This document shows, in pieces, positions 36,137 to 45,617 of a stretch of DNA of 64,000 bases. Below the pieces are notes generated by a model. The model saw only the letters and a list, made by a program, of their open reading frames with translations, was not told where the DNA came from and did not search any database. The translations under genes were made by a program, and so were the position numbers. Numbering within the stretch: position 1 is the first letter of the stretch; each line of letters starts with the position of its first letter. The stretch spans positions 1,117,192 to 1,181,191 of the forward strand of contig NZ_CP009056.1 in the NCBI RefSeq assembly GCF_000807275.1. Reading direction: 5' to 3'. The DNA comes from Frischella perrara. Its GTDB lineage: Bacteria > Pseudomonadota > Gammaproteobacteria > Enterobacterales > Orbaceae.

Positions 36137-38527
36137 ATGGTCACGATAGAAAAAGTGACAGATACGCTAACCTCTGTTGCGAGTGGCAGTCCCAAAAATC
36201 AATATACATTAATAATTGATGGAATTGATGCTAGCGCTGGATTATCCGTATTATCAATTGAAGGACAAGCGTCATTAAATCAGCCCTGGCGTTACGATAT
36301 TACCTTTACAACATCTAATAAACAAATGGCTATTGATGCCGTACTCAGTCAAGCCGCATCACTCACCTTTGAAGCCCCGAGTCTTATTTCACAAATTGCT
36401 CAAATCAGCTCCCTTGAAAAACCGACCTTACCACACACATTATATGGCGTAATTACTGAGTTTAGTTTGGTCTCTGTCAGTAAAGATGAAGCCCGTTATC
36501 AGGTCACCTTACAACCACGTCTGGCTTTATTTGCAAATGACCATTTTAGTGCAATTTACCAAAACCAAAGTGTAGTAAGCGTGGTTGAAGAGGTGCTCAG
36601 GCGACATGGTTTTACGGGGATTGATTATCGGCTTGAGCTAAAAGATAACTACCCAGCGCGTGAGTTTATTACGCAATGGCAAGAGAGTGACTTGGCATTT
36701 ATTCAGCGTTTGCTGGCAGATGTTGGTATTTGGTTTCGTTTTGAAAGCCACAGTGACCACCACTGTGATGTTCTAGTCCTTAGTGACTATGAAGCAGGCT
36801 ATGAGAATGCGGGACATATTACTCTGAAAGCGCCGAGTGGTATGGTTGATGGCAGAAAAAACAGTGTATGGGACTTACAGTTTAGCAGCTATACCAAGGC
36901 AAAAGAAATTATCACACAAGATTACAACTACCGCACCGCAGATAGTAATCAATATTCCCTTGTTAATGCCGATACCAAAGATAGCACCACTCAAGGCACA
37001 GAATACCGCTACGGTGAACACTACAAAAGCAAAGGCGATAATAGCCAAATTGAAAGCGGGCAGTGGTATGCGAACATACGTCATGAGGCACATCTCAGTC
37101 AAAAGATGATTATTCAGGGAGAATGTAATGACTACCACTTACTGCCGGGTCAACGAATTATTATTGATAATAGTGGAATAGAAGGTATTAATGAAGGGGT
37201 TATCATTCTCTCGACCCAGAGTTACGCAGACCGCAGTGATGCTTACCAATGTCACTTTACCGCTATCCCGTACGATGTGTTAAAGCCATATCGACCAATG
37301 CCATTACCCTGGCCACAAGTTGCAGGTACCTTACCGGCGCGAGTCACCAGTCCAGACAATGATACCTATGGGTATATTGACACAATGGGTCGTTACCGAG
37401 TTAAGTTTGATTTTGACCTCAAGACATGGAAAAACGGCGAAGAGAGCTTATGGGTAAGATTGGCTAAACCGTATGCGGGCAGTACTTATGGTTTTCATTT
37501 TCCGTTAATTGATGGCACAGGTGTTGCTATTGCTTTTAGCGAAGGTAATCCGGATAGACCATACATAGCACACGCACTACATGACAGCACCCACCCTGAC
37601 CATGTGACCACCATCAACAAACATCGTAATGTCATTCGTACTCCAGCTAACAACAAACTGCGGATGGATGATAAACGCGGGCAAGAGCATATCAAATTAG
37701 CCACCGAATACGGTAAAACCCAGCTTAACATCGGTCATTTAGTTAACCAAAACAAAGAGCAGCGCGGTGAAGGGTTTGAACTGCGCACTGATGAGTGGGG
37801 AGCGATTGCTGCCAATAAAGGTTTATACCTGACCAGTCAGACCGAGCCTAAAGCACAGGGTAAACAACTTGATATGCAAGGTGCCATTACCCAGCTTGAA
37901 AATGCGTTATCAATTGCCAAAGCACTGCAAAATGCAGCAAACTCATCTGAAGCCCATGGTGCGGACACTGACAGTCAGGAGCAACTTAAAGCGACATTAA
38001 CCCAGTTATCCCAAAGTGGCATTATTGCTTATGCACAAGAGGGGATAGCGTTAACCAGTCCGGAAAATATCCAACTGTCCACATCAAATAGTGTATCGGT
38101 GACCAGTGAAAACCAGACAGACATCAATGCCTTAAAAAACATCACGGTTTCATCAGGGGAATCAATTAGTTTATTTGCCCATAAATCAGGCATGAAGGTC
38201 TTTGCTAATCAGGGAGATGTTGAAGTACAAGCGCAAAATGCCAACCTGAATATGGCCGCCAAACAAGATATTAAAATAGATAGCGTAGATGGCAGTGTTG
38301 ATTGGTCAGCCGCAAAAGAAATTACCTTAATATGTGGCGGTTCATACATCAAAATTAGTAGCGCAGGGATTGAACTAGGCACGGCGGATAATGTTTATAT
38401 AAAAAGTAATGCATTGCAGAAAATGGGTTCGACAAGTAAACAAATAAATCCTAAGTTACCAACTGGTTGTGAAGCATCACTTCAGGAAGCAAGTAATTTA
38501 CAAAAAGGTAGCGTTACACTGGGATAA
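36137..38527 (+). CDS. vgrG: T6SS spike protein VgrG2, short tail
   Basis: 796 residues. Domains 1 to about 710 are nearly identical to VgrG1 and VgrG3. The end of the beta-helix differs (S-V-D-W-S-A-A-K-E-I-T-L-I), and the tail is only about 35 residues with no TTR-like domain. This fits its cargo, which is loaded by a separate DUF4123 adaptor encoded 3 bp downstream instead of a VgrG-borne adaptor. Ribosome site aagga. Confidence 0.95.
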   Translation: MVTIEKVTDTLTSVASGSPKNQYTLIIDGIDASAGLSVLSIEGQASLNQPWRYDITFTTSNKQMAIDAVLSQAASLTFEAPSLISQIAQISSLEKPTLPHTLYGVITEFSLVSVSKDEARYQVTLQPRLALFANDHFSAIYQNQSVVSVVEEVLRRHGFTGIDYRLELKDNYPAREFITQWQESDLAFIQRLLADVGIWFRFESHSDHHCDVLVLSDYEAGYENAGHITLKAPSGMVDGRKNSVWDLQFSSYTKAKEIITQDYNYRTADSNQYSLVNADTKDSTTQGTEYRYGEHYKSKGDNSQIESGQWYANIRHEAHLSQKMIIQGECNDYHLLPGQRIIIDNSGIEGINEGVIILSTQSYADRSDAYQCHFTAIPYDVLKPYRPMPLPWPQVAGTLPARVTSPDNDTYGYIDTMGRYRVKFDFDLKTWKNGEESLWVRLAKPYAGSTYGFHFPLIDGTGVAIAFSEGNPDRPYIAHALHDSTHPDHVTTINKHRNVIRTPANNKLRMDDKRGQEHIKLATEYGKTQLNIGHLVNQNKEQRGEGFELRTDEWGAIAANKGLYLTSQTEPKAQGKQLDMQGAITQLENALSIAKALQNAANSSEAHGADTDSQEQLKATLTQLSQSGIIAYAQEGIALTSPENIQLSTSNSVSVTSENQTDINALKNITVSSGESISLFAHKSGMKVFANQGDVEVQAQNANLNMAAKQDIKIDSVDGSVDWSAAKEITLICGGSYIKISSAGIELGTADNVYIKSNALQKMGSTSKQINPKLPTGCEASLQEASNLQKGSVTLG

Positions 38528-38530
38528 ATA

Positions 38531-39493
38531 ATGAATACTAATAATGAAGTAATACTAACAGTTAAATCTGGAAAAATTAAGGAAATTTTTCAAAAAATTA
38601 TAGATTTATCATTACAAACTGATGGATATTTTTATCTTATCTATCAATCAAATAATAATAAAACAAACTTTGAGAATAAAATAGTAAAAAAAGAGGTAGT
38701 ATTATTTCAATATATAAATTACAACATTAAGCCTACACCTGGATTAATTAAACTTAATTTAGCAAAAGAACAAGATCGAATAATATTACAACAAAGTATT
38801 GAACAATTTTACTTAGAAGTAGCACCTCAAAATACGTTATTCGCAAAACCTCGCTGTGTATATGGTTGGATTTTTTCGCCATTGAAGATTGAAATGTTAG
38901 TCAAAGATATGGGTCTTACAGCTATTCAAAAGAATAATAACACCACTGAACTGTTACGTTATTACGATCCGACAGTACTATCTGTATTATTGCGTATTTT
39001 TTCTGACAATCAAAAGAACATGTTAATTAGGTCTCTCTATTTTTGGTTATATATAAATAGTGATAGACAATTAATTATAGAAAAAAATCCTAGAAATATC
39101 AGTCGACATGCATTTTTGAATTATTCTATTAGTGAAAAGCAATGGCGACAAATCGGTTGGATTGAAAGCCGTAATCAAACACTTGCTCGTTACCATTTTT
39201 TTCATCCTCAATATACGTTGTTAGAAAGTCAAGCAGATACAATAATATTACAAGCTTTTGAAAATGCGGAAAGAAGAGGATATAAAAATAAAAATGACTT
39301 ATCAGAATACGCTTATTACAGTTTAACCATCCATCCTGAATTTATCGACCATGATGTTATTTCTCAAGTTATTAAACAAAATGATAATTGCCCATTGATT
39401 GCACAACTAAAAAATATTACCTCGTCACAATGGAATAAAATTAAAGATGATTTAAACATGAACAAAATAGGAAAAAGAAATGAGTCTGTGTGA
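38531..39493 (+). CDS. DUF4123 T6SS effector adaptor/chaperone
   Basis: 320 residues. The N-terminal half has the alternating strands of DUF4123, and L-L-R-Y-Y-D-P-T-V-L is the family's R-Y-x-D-P signature. DUF4123 (Tap-1/TEC) proteins hold an effector and dock it on the VgrG tip but are not secreted. The gene overlaps the following effector by 14 bp, so the two are made together. Specific cargo is the VasX-like protein. Confidence 0.88.
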   Translation: MNTNNEVILTVKSGKIKEIFQKIIDLSLQTDGYFYLIYQSNNNKTNFENKIVKKEVVLFQYINYNIKPTPGLIKLNLAKEQDRIILQQSIEQFYLEVAPQNTLFAKPRCVYGWIFSPLKIEMLVKDMGLTAIQKNNNTTELLRYYDPTVLSVLLRIFSDNQKNMLIRSLYFWLYINSDRQLIIEKNPRNISRHAFLNYSISEKQWRQIGWIESRNQTLARYHFFHPQYTLLESQADTIILQAFENAERRGYKNKNDLSEYAYYSLTIHPEFIDHDVISQVIKQNDNCPLIAQLKNITSSQWNKIKDDLNMNKIGKRNESV

Positions 39494-42400
39494 AAAATGT
39501 CGTTCTTGTGGATTACCCATTTATCCTGTTCGTTATGCTGTATCTCCAGTAGAAATGGCTGCTAATTTACCAAAATGGGCAGAAAAAAAAGAACTTTTAT
39601 CCTTAAATAAAGATAGTAAATATGTACTAAGAACGACTAGAAAAGGTTATCTTTATATTCTTAGTCAATATGAAGATAATGCAACAGATTTAGACGTTTC
39701 GATATATAAAGTGGATGAAAATGGTGGATTTTGGCAGATAGATATTAGCAAAGAATTAGATTTATTACGGTTCGGTGATGATATAAAAAATGCGAATAAC
39801 GAGCAACAGACCATTCCATTAAATGATATTGAAACAAGTTGCAGTAATAGTGCACATGAATCAAGTTATATTGCATTTATAGTTCTGGCCAAACCCGATA
39901 AATGTGATAAAGCATGGTTAGCTTATAGTGAACATAAATGGAGTCTAGATACTTTAAGAAAATATCTTAATGAAGAAGATAAACGTGATATTCGTATGCA
40001 GGTTATAAGACCAAAAGAGTGGTTACAAAAACAAGAAAGCGCAAATGGTGTCACCCCTGTAACTAAAGAAGCGATAGCCAGTACAATAGAAGGTCAATAT
40101 TATAATTATTTATTACAACCGAATGATGTATCTAATATATTTTATGGTAAATATCCTGAAATATTTCCTTATTTATATAATCATCGGGATAATAATTCCC
40201 CGATTTCAAAAAGTCCAATTGCTGAAATCTATGAGGATCTGGTCTTTCAATATGATAAATCTTTGTTTAAAAGAAGAACAACTTTAACCCCTTGGCTTAA
40301 TTTATCATACTATTCTAAAGAATCCTCTCAGTTAACAGAAGGTTACTCAGCTTTTATATATCGTAAGATCCAATCAAAACAACGTAATAATACAAAAGCT
40401 CCGGCTATGATGGTAGCTTTGATGGATAGTGTTGGAATTGTTGCTGAATTAAGTAATTGGAGTAATAGCGCACTTGCAGCATTTAAAAAAGTTGTAACAG
40501 AAAGACAATGGGAAAACTCAACATGCAGTAGTATTGAATTTTTTGAGCAATTTATTAAAAATGATGATTTAATTAATAATCAGCAAAATTTTAAAGAACA
40601 TATTCGACAAAAAAATAAAGAATATCTTTCAAATGCCGAACATTATAGAACAAAGGAAATAGATCCTCCAAGCGCCCTTGGTCTACCGCCTACGTCAAGA
40701 AGAATACCGGGATGGTCTACAGCAGATAAAGCAAAAGGCGAAAGAGTAATTAAAATTATCAATCAGGCAAAAAAGCATATAATATATGATCCAAAATATC
40801 CCTATGACATCTATATGTCTGATTCAGAACTTTATTTGTATACTTGTAAAACGAATGCCAAAGAATTAGTAAATTTCACGGAGGAAAACTACTTATTAAA
40901 AGAGTTAGGCGAGGATAGGTATGCAAGTATTCTTGAAGATATATTTGAATTAAATAAGACATCACATAGAAATGAAATTGAAAAATTAAAAAATCAATGT
41001 AAGTTAATTCGAAATGAGCTTGAAGTAAAAGCTAAAGAATATGAAGCAAGTTGGCATCAACAAAACGGGACTCAAGCGTCGGGTGAAAAGCGTTGGCGTA
41101 AGTATAAAAATAGATTATTGCACACTGAATCAGGCTCCTTTGCTTATGATAATTACAGAAAAAAATATAATCAATTTTTACAAGAAAGTGGAAGTTATGT
41201 TGAAAGATTAATTGAAGATTTAATTAAATGGGTTGATTGCTTTAAACAAAAGGAAAAACACCCGCTATCATTGGCTGCCGATGATTTTGCACAAGATAGT
41301 GATGATTATCTTGCATTTGCAAACGATATTTTAATGACATTAGGAACGCATGTTAATAATGATAGAATTGTTGATCTATTTACACAATTCATTACTGATG
41401 AAACCTTAGATGCACATAATATAGTCTGGTCGGCAGTATTTGCCAAACGAAAATTAACTAAAGAGCAACAGCAAAAATACATTAATCTTATGCATGGCTT
41501 AGATAAAACAACACCAATGCAACGACAAGATTATGGGCAATTATTAGATAAATTGTCATCTGTTTTAAGCTTTTCTCAAGAAGAGTATGAAGAATCTGAA
41601 GAAGCCAAAATATTTGAAGATTGGGCGAAAGCACTGATTGACTTCGATTTTAGCATTTTAGACAAAGAGAATAAATCTTCTCCACTTGATTCAACTAACG
41701 AATTAGCAGATTTATTCAACGAACAACGTAATTTTTTATTAGAAGACAACTCAACCAATACCCAAATTACGGCTAATTATATAAAACCTATTAAAGAAAA
41801 AATATTTGCTACATCAGTAGTTCTACTGAAATATTTGCAACTCAAAGGCGGTAATATTTCGTCTGCTTTTGCTGAAGCTTTTTTTGTTGCTACTAATCCA
41901 TCGCCTCATTTATCTAAATCGGCTTTACAGAGACAAATGGAATCTTATTATAATTGGTCAAATCGCATTAAAAAATCAGTAGATAGTTATATTAATACAG
42001 CAGGCACAAAATTGAGCATTGCTTATCAAGCCATCAATCAAAAAATATCAAGTATTATAAGTAGCAGAGCAGCCGGCAAGGGATTAATTGGTTTTATGGC
42101 GTTCTATCAACTAAAAACTTTATATGAAATAATTTCAGATGATAGTTATAAAACCCGAGCACAATATTTTGAAGAAAATTATAAACTCGTAATGGCGGCA
42201 ACAGGAATAATCTCGTTAAGTTTTAAATTTGTTATTGTTCATGGTGAAAATAATCGGCTAAATGAAAAAATACTTAAGCAGCTAGGCTTTTTTGGTAACA
42301 TTTTTGGCTTTATTTCCAATGTTATCCAAATTGGTACAAGTTGGAATGAGGATACGTCAAATAAAACAAAAAAAGAAAAAGCCTTTTATTGGATGGGAAT

Positions 42401-42872
42401 GATTACGTCTATTGTTAGTACCGTTGATATATTCTTGCAATTAGGAAAGAAAAGCTTACTTCAAATTACTAATACCAGTCTTAAATTAATAAGTACAGCT
42501 CTTGTTAAAAAATTTATTTTAACAAGAATAGCAATTTCTGTTGGTAAAAGTGTAATAGTATTATTTATATATGCACTAAATCCATGGATAAGTTTAGGAC
42601 TATTTATCTGCGAAGCGATATATGAATGGACTAAACCTGATGAAATAGAAGAGTGGTTAGAGCGTTGTCGTTTTGGCAAATTGCAAGTTGGTTATAGTTC
42701 TTATCGCTATGAATCTCAGCAACAAGAAGTCGTAGCATTAAAAGCGATTTTCATGAAATACGAAAAAGAGTGGGAAAAAAGGGAACAAGAGCGAAAACAA
42801 AGAGAGTATGAAGAAAATAATCCAGTACCCAATGGTGGATGGGAAACAATTTTCAATTATCGAATAAATTAG
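39480..42872 (+). CDS. VasX-like pore-forming T6SS effector
   Basis: 1130 residues. The N-terminus (C-G-L-P-I-Y-P-V-R-Y-A-V-S-P then R-K-G-Y-L-Y-I-L) is the VasX N-terminal / BTH_I2691-type domain that binds DUF4123 adaptors. A long charged helical middle follows (about 490-560 coiled-coil-like). From about residue 860 to 1075 there are several hydrophobic helices (G-L-I-G-F-M-A-F-Y; I-V-L-F-I-Y-A-L-N-P-W-I-S-L-G-L), ending in a highly charged E-K-R-E-Q-E-R-K tail. Members of this family depolarise target membranes. No intact same-strand immunity gene is seen just after it. Confidence 0.88.
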   Translation: MSLCEKCRSCGLPIYPVRYAVSPVEMAANLPKWAEKKELLSLNKDSKYVLRTTRKGYLYILSQYEDNATDLDVSIYKVDENGGFWQIDISKELDLLRFGDDIKNANNEQQTIPLNDIETSCSNSAHESSYIAFIVLAKPDKCDKAWLAYSEHKWSLDTLRKYLNEEDKRDIRMQVIRPKEWLQKQESANGVTPVTKEAIASTIEGQYYNYLLQPNDVSNIFYGKYPEIFPYLYNHRDNNSPISKSPIAEIYEDLVFQYDKSLFKRRTTLTPWLNLSYYSKESSQLTEGYSAFIYRKIQSKQRNNTKAPAMMVALMDSVGIVAELSNWSNSALAAFKKVVTERQWENSTCSSIEFFEQFIKNDDLINNQQNFKEHIRQKNKEYLSNAEHYRTKEIDPPSALGLPPTSRRIPGWSTADKAKGERVIKIINQAKKHIIYDPKYPYDIYMSDSELYLYTCKTNAKELVNFTEENYLLKELGEDRYASILEDIFELNKTSHRNEIEKLKNQCKLIRNELEVKAKEYEASWHQQNGTQASGEKRWRKYKNRLLHTESGSFAYDNYRKKYNQFLQESGSYVERLIEDLIKWVDCFKQKEKHPLSLAADDFAQDSDDYLAFANDILMTLGTHVNNDRIVDLFTQFITDETLDAHNIVWSAVFAKRKLTKEQQQKYINLMHGLDKTTPMQRQDYGQLLDKLSSVLSFSQEEYEESEEAKIFEDWAKALIDFDFSILDKENKSSPLDSTNELADLFNEQRNFLLEDNSTNTQITANYIKPIKEKIFATSVVLLKYLQLKGGNISSAFAEAFFVATNPSPHLSKSALQRQMESYYNWSNRIKKSVDSYINTAGTKLSIAYQAINQKISSIISSRAAGKGLIGFMAFYQLKTLYEIISDDSYKTRAQYFEENYKLVMAATGIISLSFKFVIVHGENNRLNEKILKQLGFFGNIFGFISNVIQIGTSWNEDTSNKTKKEKAFYWMGMITSIVSTVDIFLQLGKKSLLQITNTSLKLISTALVKKFILTRIAISVGKSVIVLFIYALNPWISLGLFICEAIYEWTKPDEIEEWLERCRFGKLQVGYSSYRYESQQQEVVALKAIFMKYEKEWEKREQERKQREYEENNPVPNGGWETIFNYRIN

Positions 42873-42886
42873 ATAAAAGGTCTATC

Positions 42887-43201
42887 ATGTCCTACGCAAA
42901 ATATGATGGAACAGATATTCTTTATAATAATAAAGAAGAGTTATTAAAAAAACGGGGATCAGTATTACTGATCCCATTTTACCCCCTAAAAATTTAGTAA
43001 AATTTGCTGGTTCACTTTCAGAGTTTAAGGGCATATTCTGTTCTGTAGCTGTGGGTTATGATGCTTATATGAGTAAAGAAGAAAGAAAAAAATGAACGCT
43101 AAAATACGAAGTAGAGCAGCGCTTGCAACATCAACTGGAAATAATAGTGCTGGTTTAGCGACATTAGGGTATGATGATGATAATATACATGCTTGCTGGT
43201 A
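42887..43201 (+). pseudogene. Broken gene after the VasX-like effector
   Basis: An ATG at 42887 opens a 36-codon frame (M-S-Y-A-K-Y-D-G-T-D). Coding continues in another frame (F-A-G-S-L-S-E-F-K-G then Y-D-A-Y-M-S-K-E-E) to a TGA near 43095, then again in a third frame (M-N-A-K-I-R-S-R-A-A) to 43201. Position suggests a former immunity gene or toxin piece. A perfect hairpin GGGATCAGT / ACTGATCCC (42955-42975, 3-nt loop, followed by ATTTT) lies inside and could serve as the effector's terminator. Confidence 0.42.
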
Positions 43202-43256
43202 GTTTGATTAAGCCATTTGAATAATACCTAAGTTAAGTTGAGCAAAAGCATTGACA

Positions 43257-43530
43257 TAAGTTTGAGGCTATTACTTAGAGATTTAATTCAAAGCTCATAT
43301 TAGGTTATGATCAGATTAAAGATACTACTTTATAAGTTTGGTACATTCTTTATTTGGGTAACATACTTAGCAATGCTAAAGTGAGGAATAATAAAAGTAT
43401 TGAATCAAAAATTATAATACCATTATTATCTTTATTATTTAATCTACTGAATCTGATGACTGTTGACACAATAACAACGCATATACCGATAAAAATAAAA
43501 TATAACTCGTTCATATTCATAAAAGTTCAC
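43257..43530. repeat. ~275-bp repeat, copy A (copy B at 57459-57752)
   Basis: Both copies carry the small minus-strand membrane protein gene and its downstream DNA. Copy A stops at ...AAAGTTCAC, just short of the ribosome site kept in copy B, so A is a truncated transfer. Confidence 0.85.
43350..43520 (-). CDS. 56-aa two-helix membrane protein, copy A
   Basis: Minus-strand frame of 56 residues: hydrophobic helix (Y-F-I-F-I-G-I-C-V-V-I-V), polar loop R-F-S-R-L-N-N-K-D-N-N, second helix (I-L-L-L-F-L-T-L-A-L-L). The frame is kept in copy B, with an in-frame 6-bp length change in the Asn run and mostly conservative substitutions, which argues for real coding on this strand. Its ribosome site has been lost to a recombination join, so it may be silent. 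Possibly a membrane immunity or holin-like protein; no family recognised. Confidence 0.55.
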   Translation of the reverse strand: MNMNELYFIFIGICVVIVSTVIRFSRLNNKDNNGIIIFDSILLLFLTLALLSMLPK

Positions 43531-43535
43531 AAAAA

Positions 43536-43773
43536 ATCTTATTCAAAAGTACAGCAAAAAATGGCTTCAGATTGCTTAATGTTACCGCCTCCAGTTCCTG
43601 GTGATAGAAAGACTGCTCATTATTTATCTAACGTTAAGTTTTGTTTAATTCAAAATTATAAACAAGAAATAACCGATATTGAAAAACAACTCGCTCACTA
43701 GCCAGAAAGTTGGATTTGGAAGAATAACATAAAAAAGTTAGATGATTACCGAGAAAAAGTTGTGTTTTTTTAA
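43536..43773 (+). pseudogene. Unrecognised gene relic with one in-frame stop
   Basis: Sense codons read A-S-D-C-L-M-L-P-P-P-V-P-G-D-R-K then F-C-L-I-Q-N-Y-K-Q-E-I to a TAG at 43699-43701, then in the same frame P-E-S-W-I-W-K-N-N to a TAA at 43771. A 12-bp stem with a U-G pair (43751-43788) overlaps the end as a terminator-like hairpin. Confidence 0.4.
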
Positions 43774-43938
43774 ACGCAACTTTTTCAAAAATAAAGAAAG
43801 GATTAATGGTTAACAGATGAAATATTCTTATTATCTGGCATTCATTAATATCTTAAACATTATGTTATATTATTAATTAGCTAATTGATGTAATGAATGG
43901 TACCTCATCGCTTAATAATATTATTACTTCAATACTTT

Positions 43939-44520
43939 TTACCATTTTTTCTCTCTATCAAGATATTTTATCAATCCCTCTTTCGTCGAAAATTCACAAC
44001 GTCTATCGGTTTCAAAATCATCAATACAAGGAATTTTTGATAAACTGTTATCATCCCCTATAAAAAATAACGCCCTCAATATACCATCTTCTTCTATATA
44101 TAAAGGTAATTCAGTAATGCGATAGCTGTAGGATTTGTTTGGCGTTAAAGTGTCTTTAAGCAACATATAAATATATTTGTCACCTGTTTTTTTATCAACA
44201 TACTCAAAAGCGCTTACTAGTTCTTCATCACCATATTGATATGTATAAAGTTCGTACGCTTTATTCAATTCTTTATTATTATTTGTTAAAAAATACACCT
44301 CTAAATTACGCCTTCCGTCTTCAAAAGTATTACTAAGAAACATCGCTGTTCCTTTATGGCCTTTATATTCAATATCAATTGGAGGATGGGCAATATTATT
44401 ATATTTAGGGAATCGATATTCTTCTGGAATGCTATCTAATTCAAAATATTCATCTGAATAAGCATTTGACATGGTAAAAATTAAACTTAATAACATAAAC
44501 AGTACTATTTTATATTTCAT
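43939..44520 (-). CDS. Periplasmic protein, candidate immunity
   Basis: 193 residues with a signal peptide (F-M-L-L-S-L-I-F-T-M-S-N-A-Y-S) and two late cysteines (C-I-D-D, R-R-C-E-F) that may pair. Ribosome site aaggtgatg before the ATG. On the same strand, upstream, are a relic of another signal-peptide protein and a lysozyme-like tail, the order expected for a cell-wall toxin followed by periplasmic immunity genes. Family not recognised. Confidence 0.65.
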   Translation of the reverse strand: MKYKIVLFMLLSLIFTMSNAYSDEYFELDSIPEEYRFPKYNNIAHPPIDIEYKGHKGTAMFLSNTFEDGRRNLEVYFLTNNNKELNKAYELYTYQYGDEELVSAFEYVDKKTGDKYIYMLLKDTLTPNKSYSYRITELPLYIEEDGILRALFFIGDDNSLSKIPCIDDFETDRRCEFSTKEGLIKYLDREKKW

Positions 44521-44661
44521 TGCATCACCTTATTTGAAAGAAACCGAATTAAATGCTTTTGCTTTATTTATTTTCTCAAAATTTGTTCGTCATTCGGCAT
44601 AAGAATTAGTCACCAAATTGATTTTTTTATTACATTATCAACATTTTCGCCTTTGTTACCC

Positions 44662-44760
44662 TTATCTGAACATTTTATCTATTGTGCTAACATCACTAAA
44701 AACATTGTTACTTATAAATATTAATATAAATATAAATATAAATAGTAGAACTTTCTTCAT
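44662..44760 (-). pseudogene. Truncated signal-peptide gene (immunity relic)
   Basis: ATG at 44760 opens M-K-K-V-L-L-F-I-F-I-F-I-L-I-F-I-S then N-N-V-F-S-D and a TAA after 32 codons: a signal peptide with almost no mature part. It starts 2 bp after the stop of the lysozyme-like tail and precedes the intact secreted protein. Confidence 0.5.
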
Positions 44761-44762
44761 TA

Positions 44763-44855
44763 CTATAATCCATTTGCGAAAAATTTAGCTTCATCATCTC
44801 TTCTTTTCATTAATCCATCTAGCTTTTTCTTTCTCATAATCTTTTCATAGATCTA
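44763..44855 (-). pseudogene. Possible tail of a GH24-type lysozyme effector
   Basis: About 30 sense codons end K-K-L-D-G-L-M-K-R-R-D-D-E-A-K-F-F then TAG. The G-L-x-x-R-R-x-x-E-x-x-x-F pattern is the usual C-terminal helix of T4/P21-type lysozymes. Upstream frames are broken. The assignment rests on this short pattern. Confidence 0.35.
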
Positions 44856-45617
44856 AATAAATCAGGAATCGTTAAGCTCATTATGTGGTAATTCCTCTAT
44901 TGCTTTTTACTTTGATAATTTTATACGCAAAAATTGTTAGTAAGGTGTGATTAAAGGCATATTATTATTTAACTCAATGGCGTAAACATAATCGGAGCTT
45001 TTTTTAGCTTTCTCGTTCAATTTATTGCCTAATATGTTGGTGAAGATCAGATATCATAATTACAAAGAAGTATACAATATCAAGATTTTCTACTTGAAAT
45101 ATGTAATCATCATAAAAAAACTAATGTTATTTAATATGTTTCCAAAACAAACCAATAAAAAGCAGTCGTGAAGTGATAAATATGATGCTAAGACAGAACT
45201 ATAAAATATCAATCTCACAAGTCTCTTATAAACCTATCGACACTTAAAACTAAATACAGATATTAATATACAATCAAACGGCATACACTCCTAAATATTT
45301 TTTACAGCGTAATTTATAACTTATTATAATTGTTTTAAATCAATGATATGAGATAAGTTATCTGTCTAATTAGATCCCAATCATTTTTAAAAAGGTTATA
45401 AAACATGCGAAACAGGTGTTTTATATAGTAATTCTTATCTAAAAATTACCGACAATATAAACCATACACGATCCTAATAACCCAATTACAAAGGGTATTG
45501 ATCTAACCTAAAAGATCAACTATTTTATAATAACAAAACTGCTTATCGTTATTGTTTTATAAAGTTACTTAAGAATTAAATAATTATAAATTTGAGTGCA
45601 AATAATAAGGAATCAAC
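44856..45617. other. Upstream region of vgrG3
   Basis: The first ~350 bp hold no gene I can support. From 45211 the sequence is the conserved vgrG upstream region, almost identical to 35731-36136. Confidence 0.65.
45518..45551 (+). promoter_or_regulatory. Dyad operator plus TATAAT box, vgrG3
   Basis: TTGATCT / AGATCAA dyad (45518-45539) with spacer AACCTAAA and TATAAT at 45546-45551, identical in layout to the vgrG1 and vgrG2 sites. Confidence 0.6.

Noticed and set aside
43354-43701. Plus-strand 115-codon frame across the repeat and the following relic
   Set aside because: It crosses a recombination join; the repeat part codes on the minus strand, and only the part after ~43536 looks like plus-strand coding, so the fused frame is accidental.
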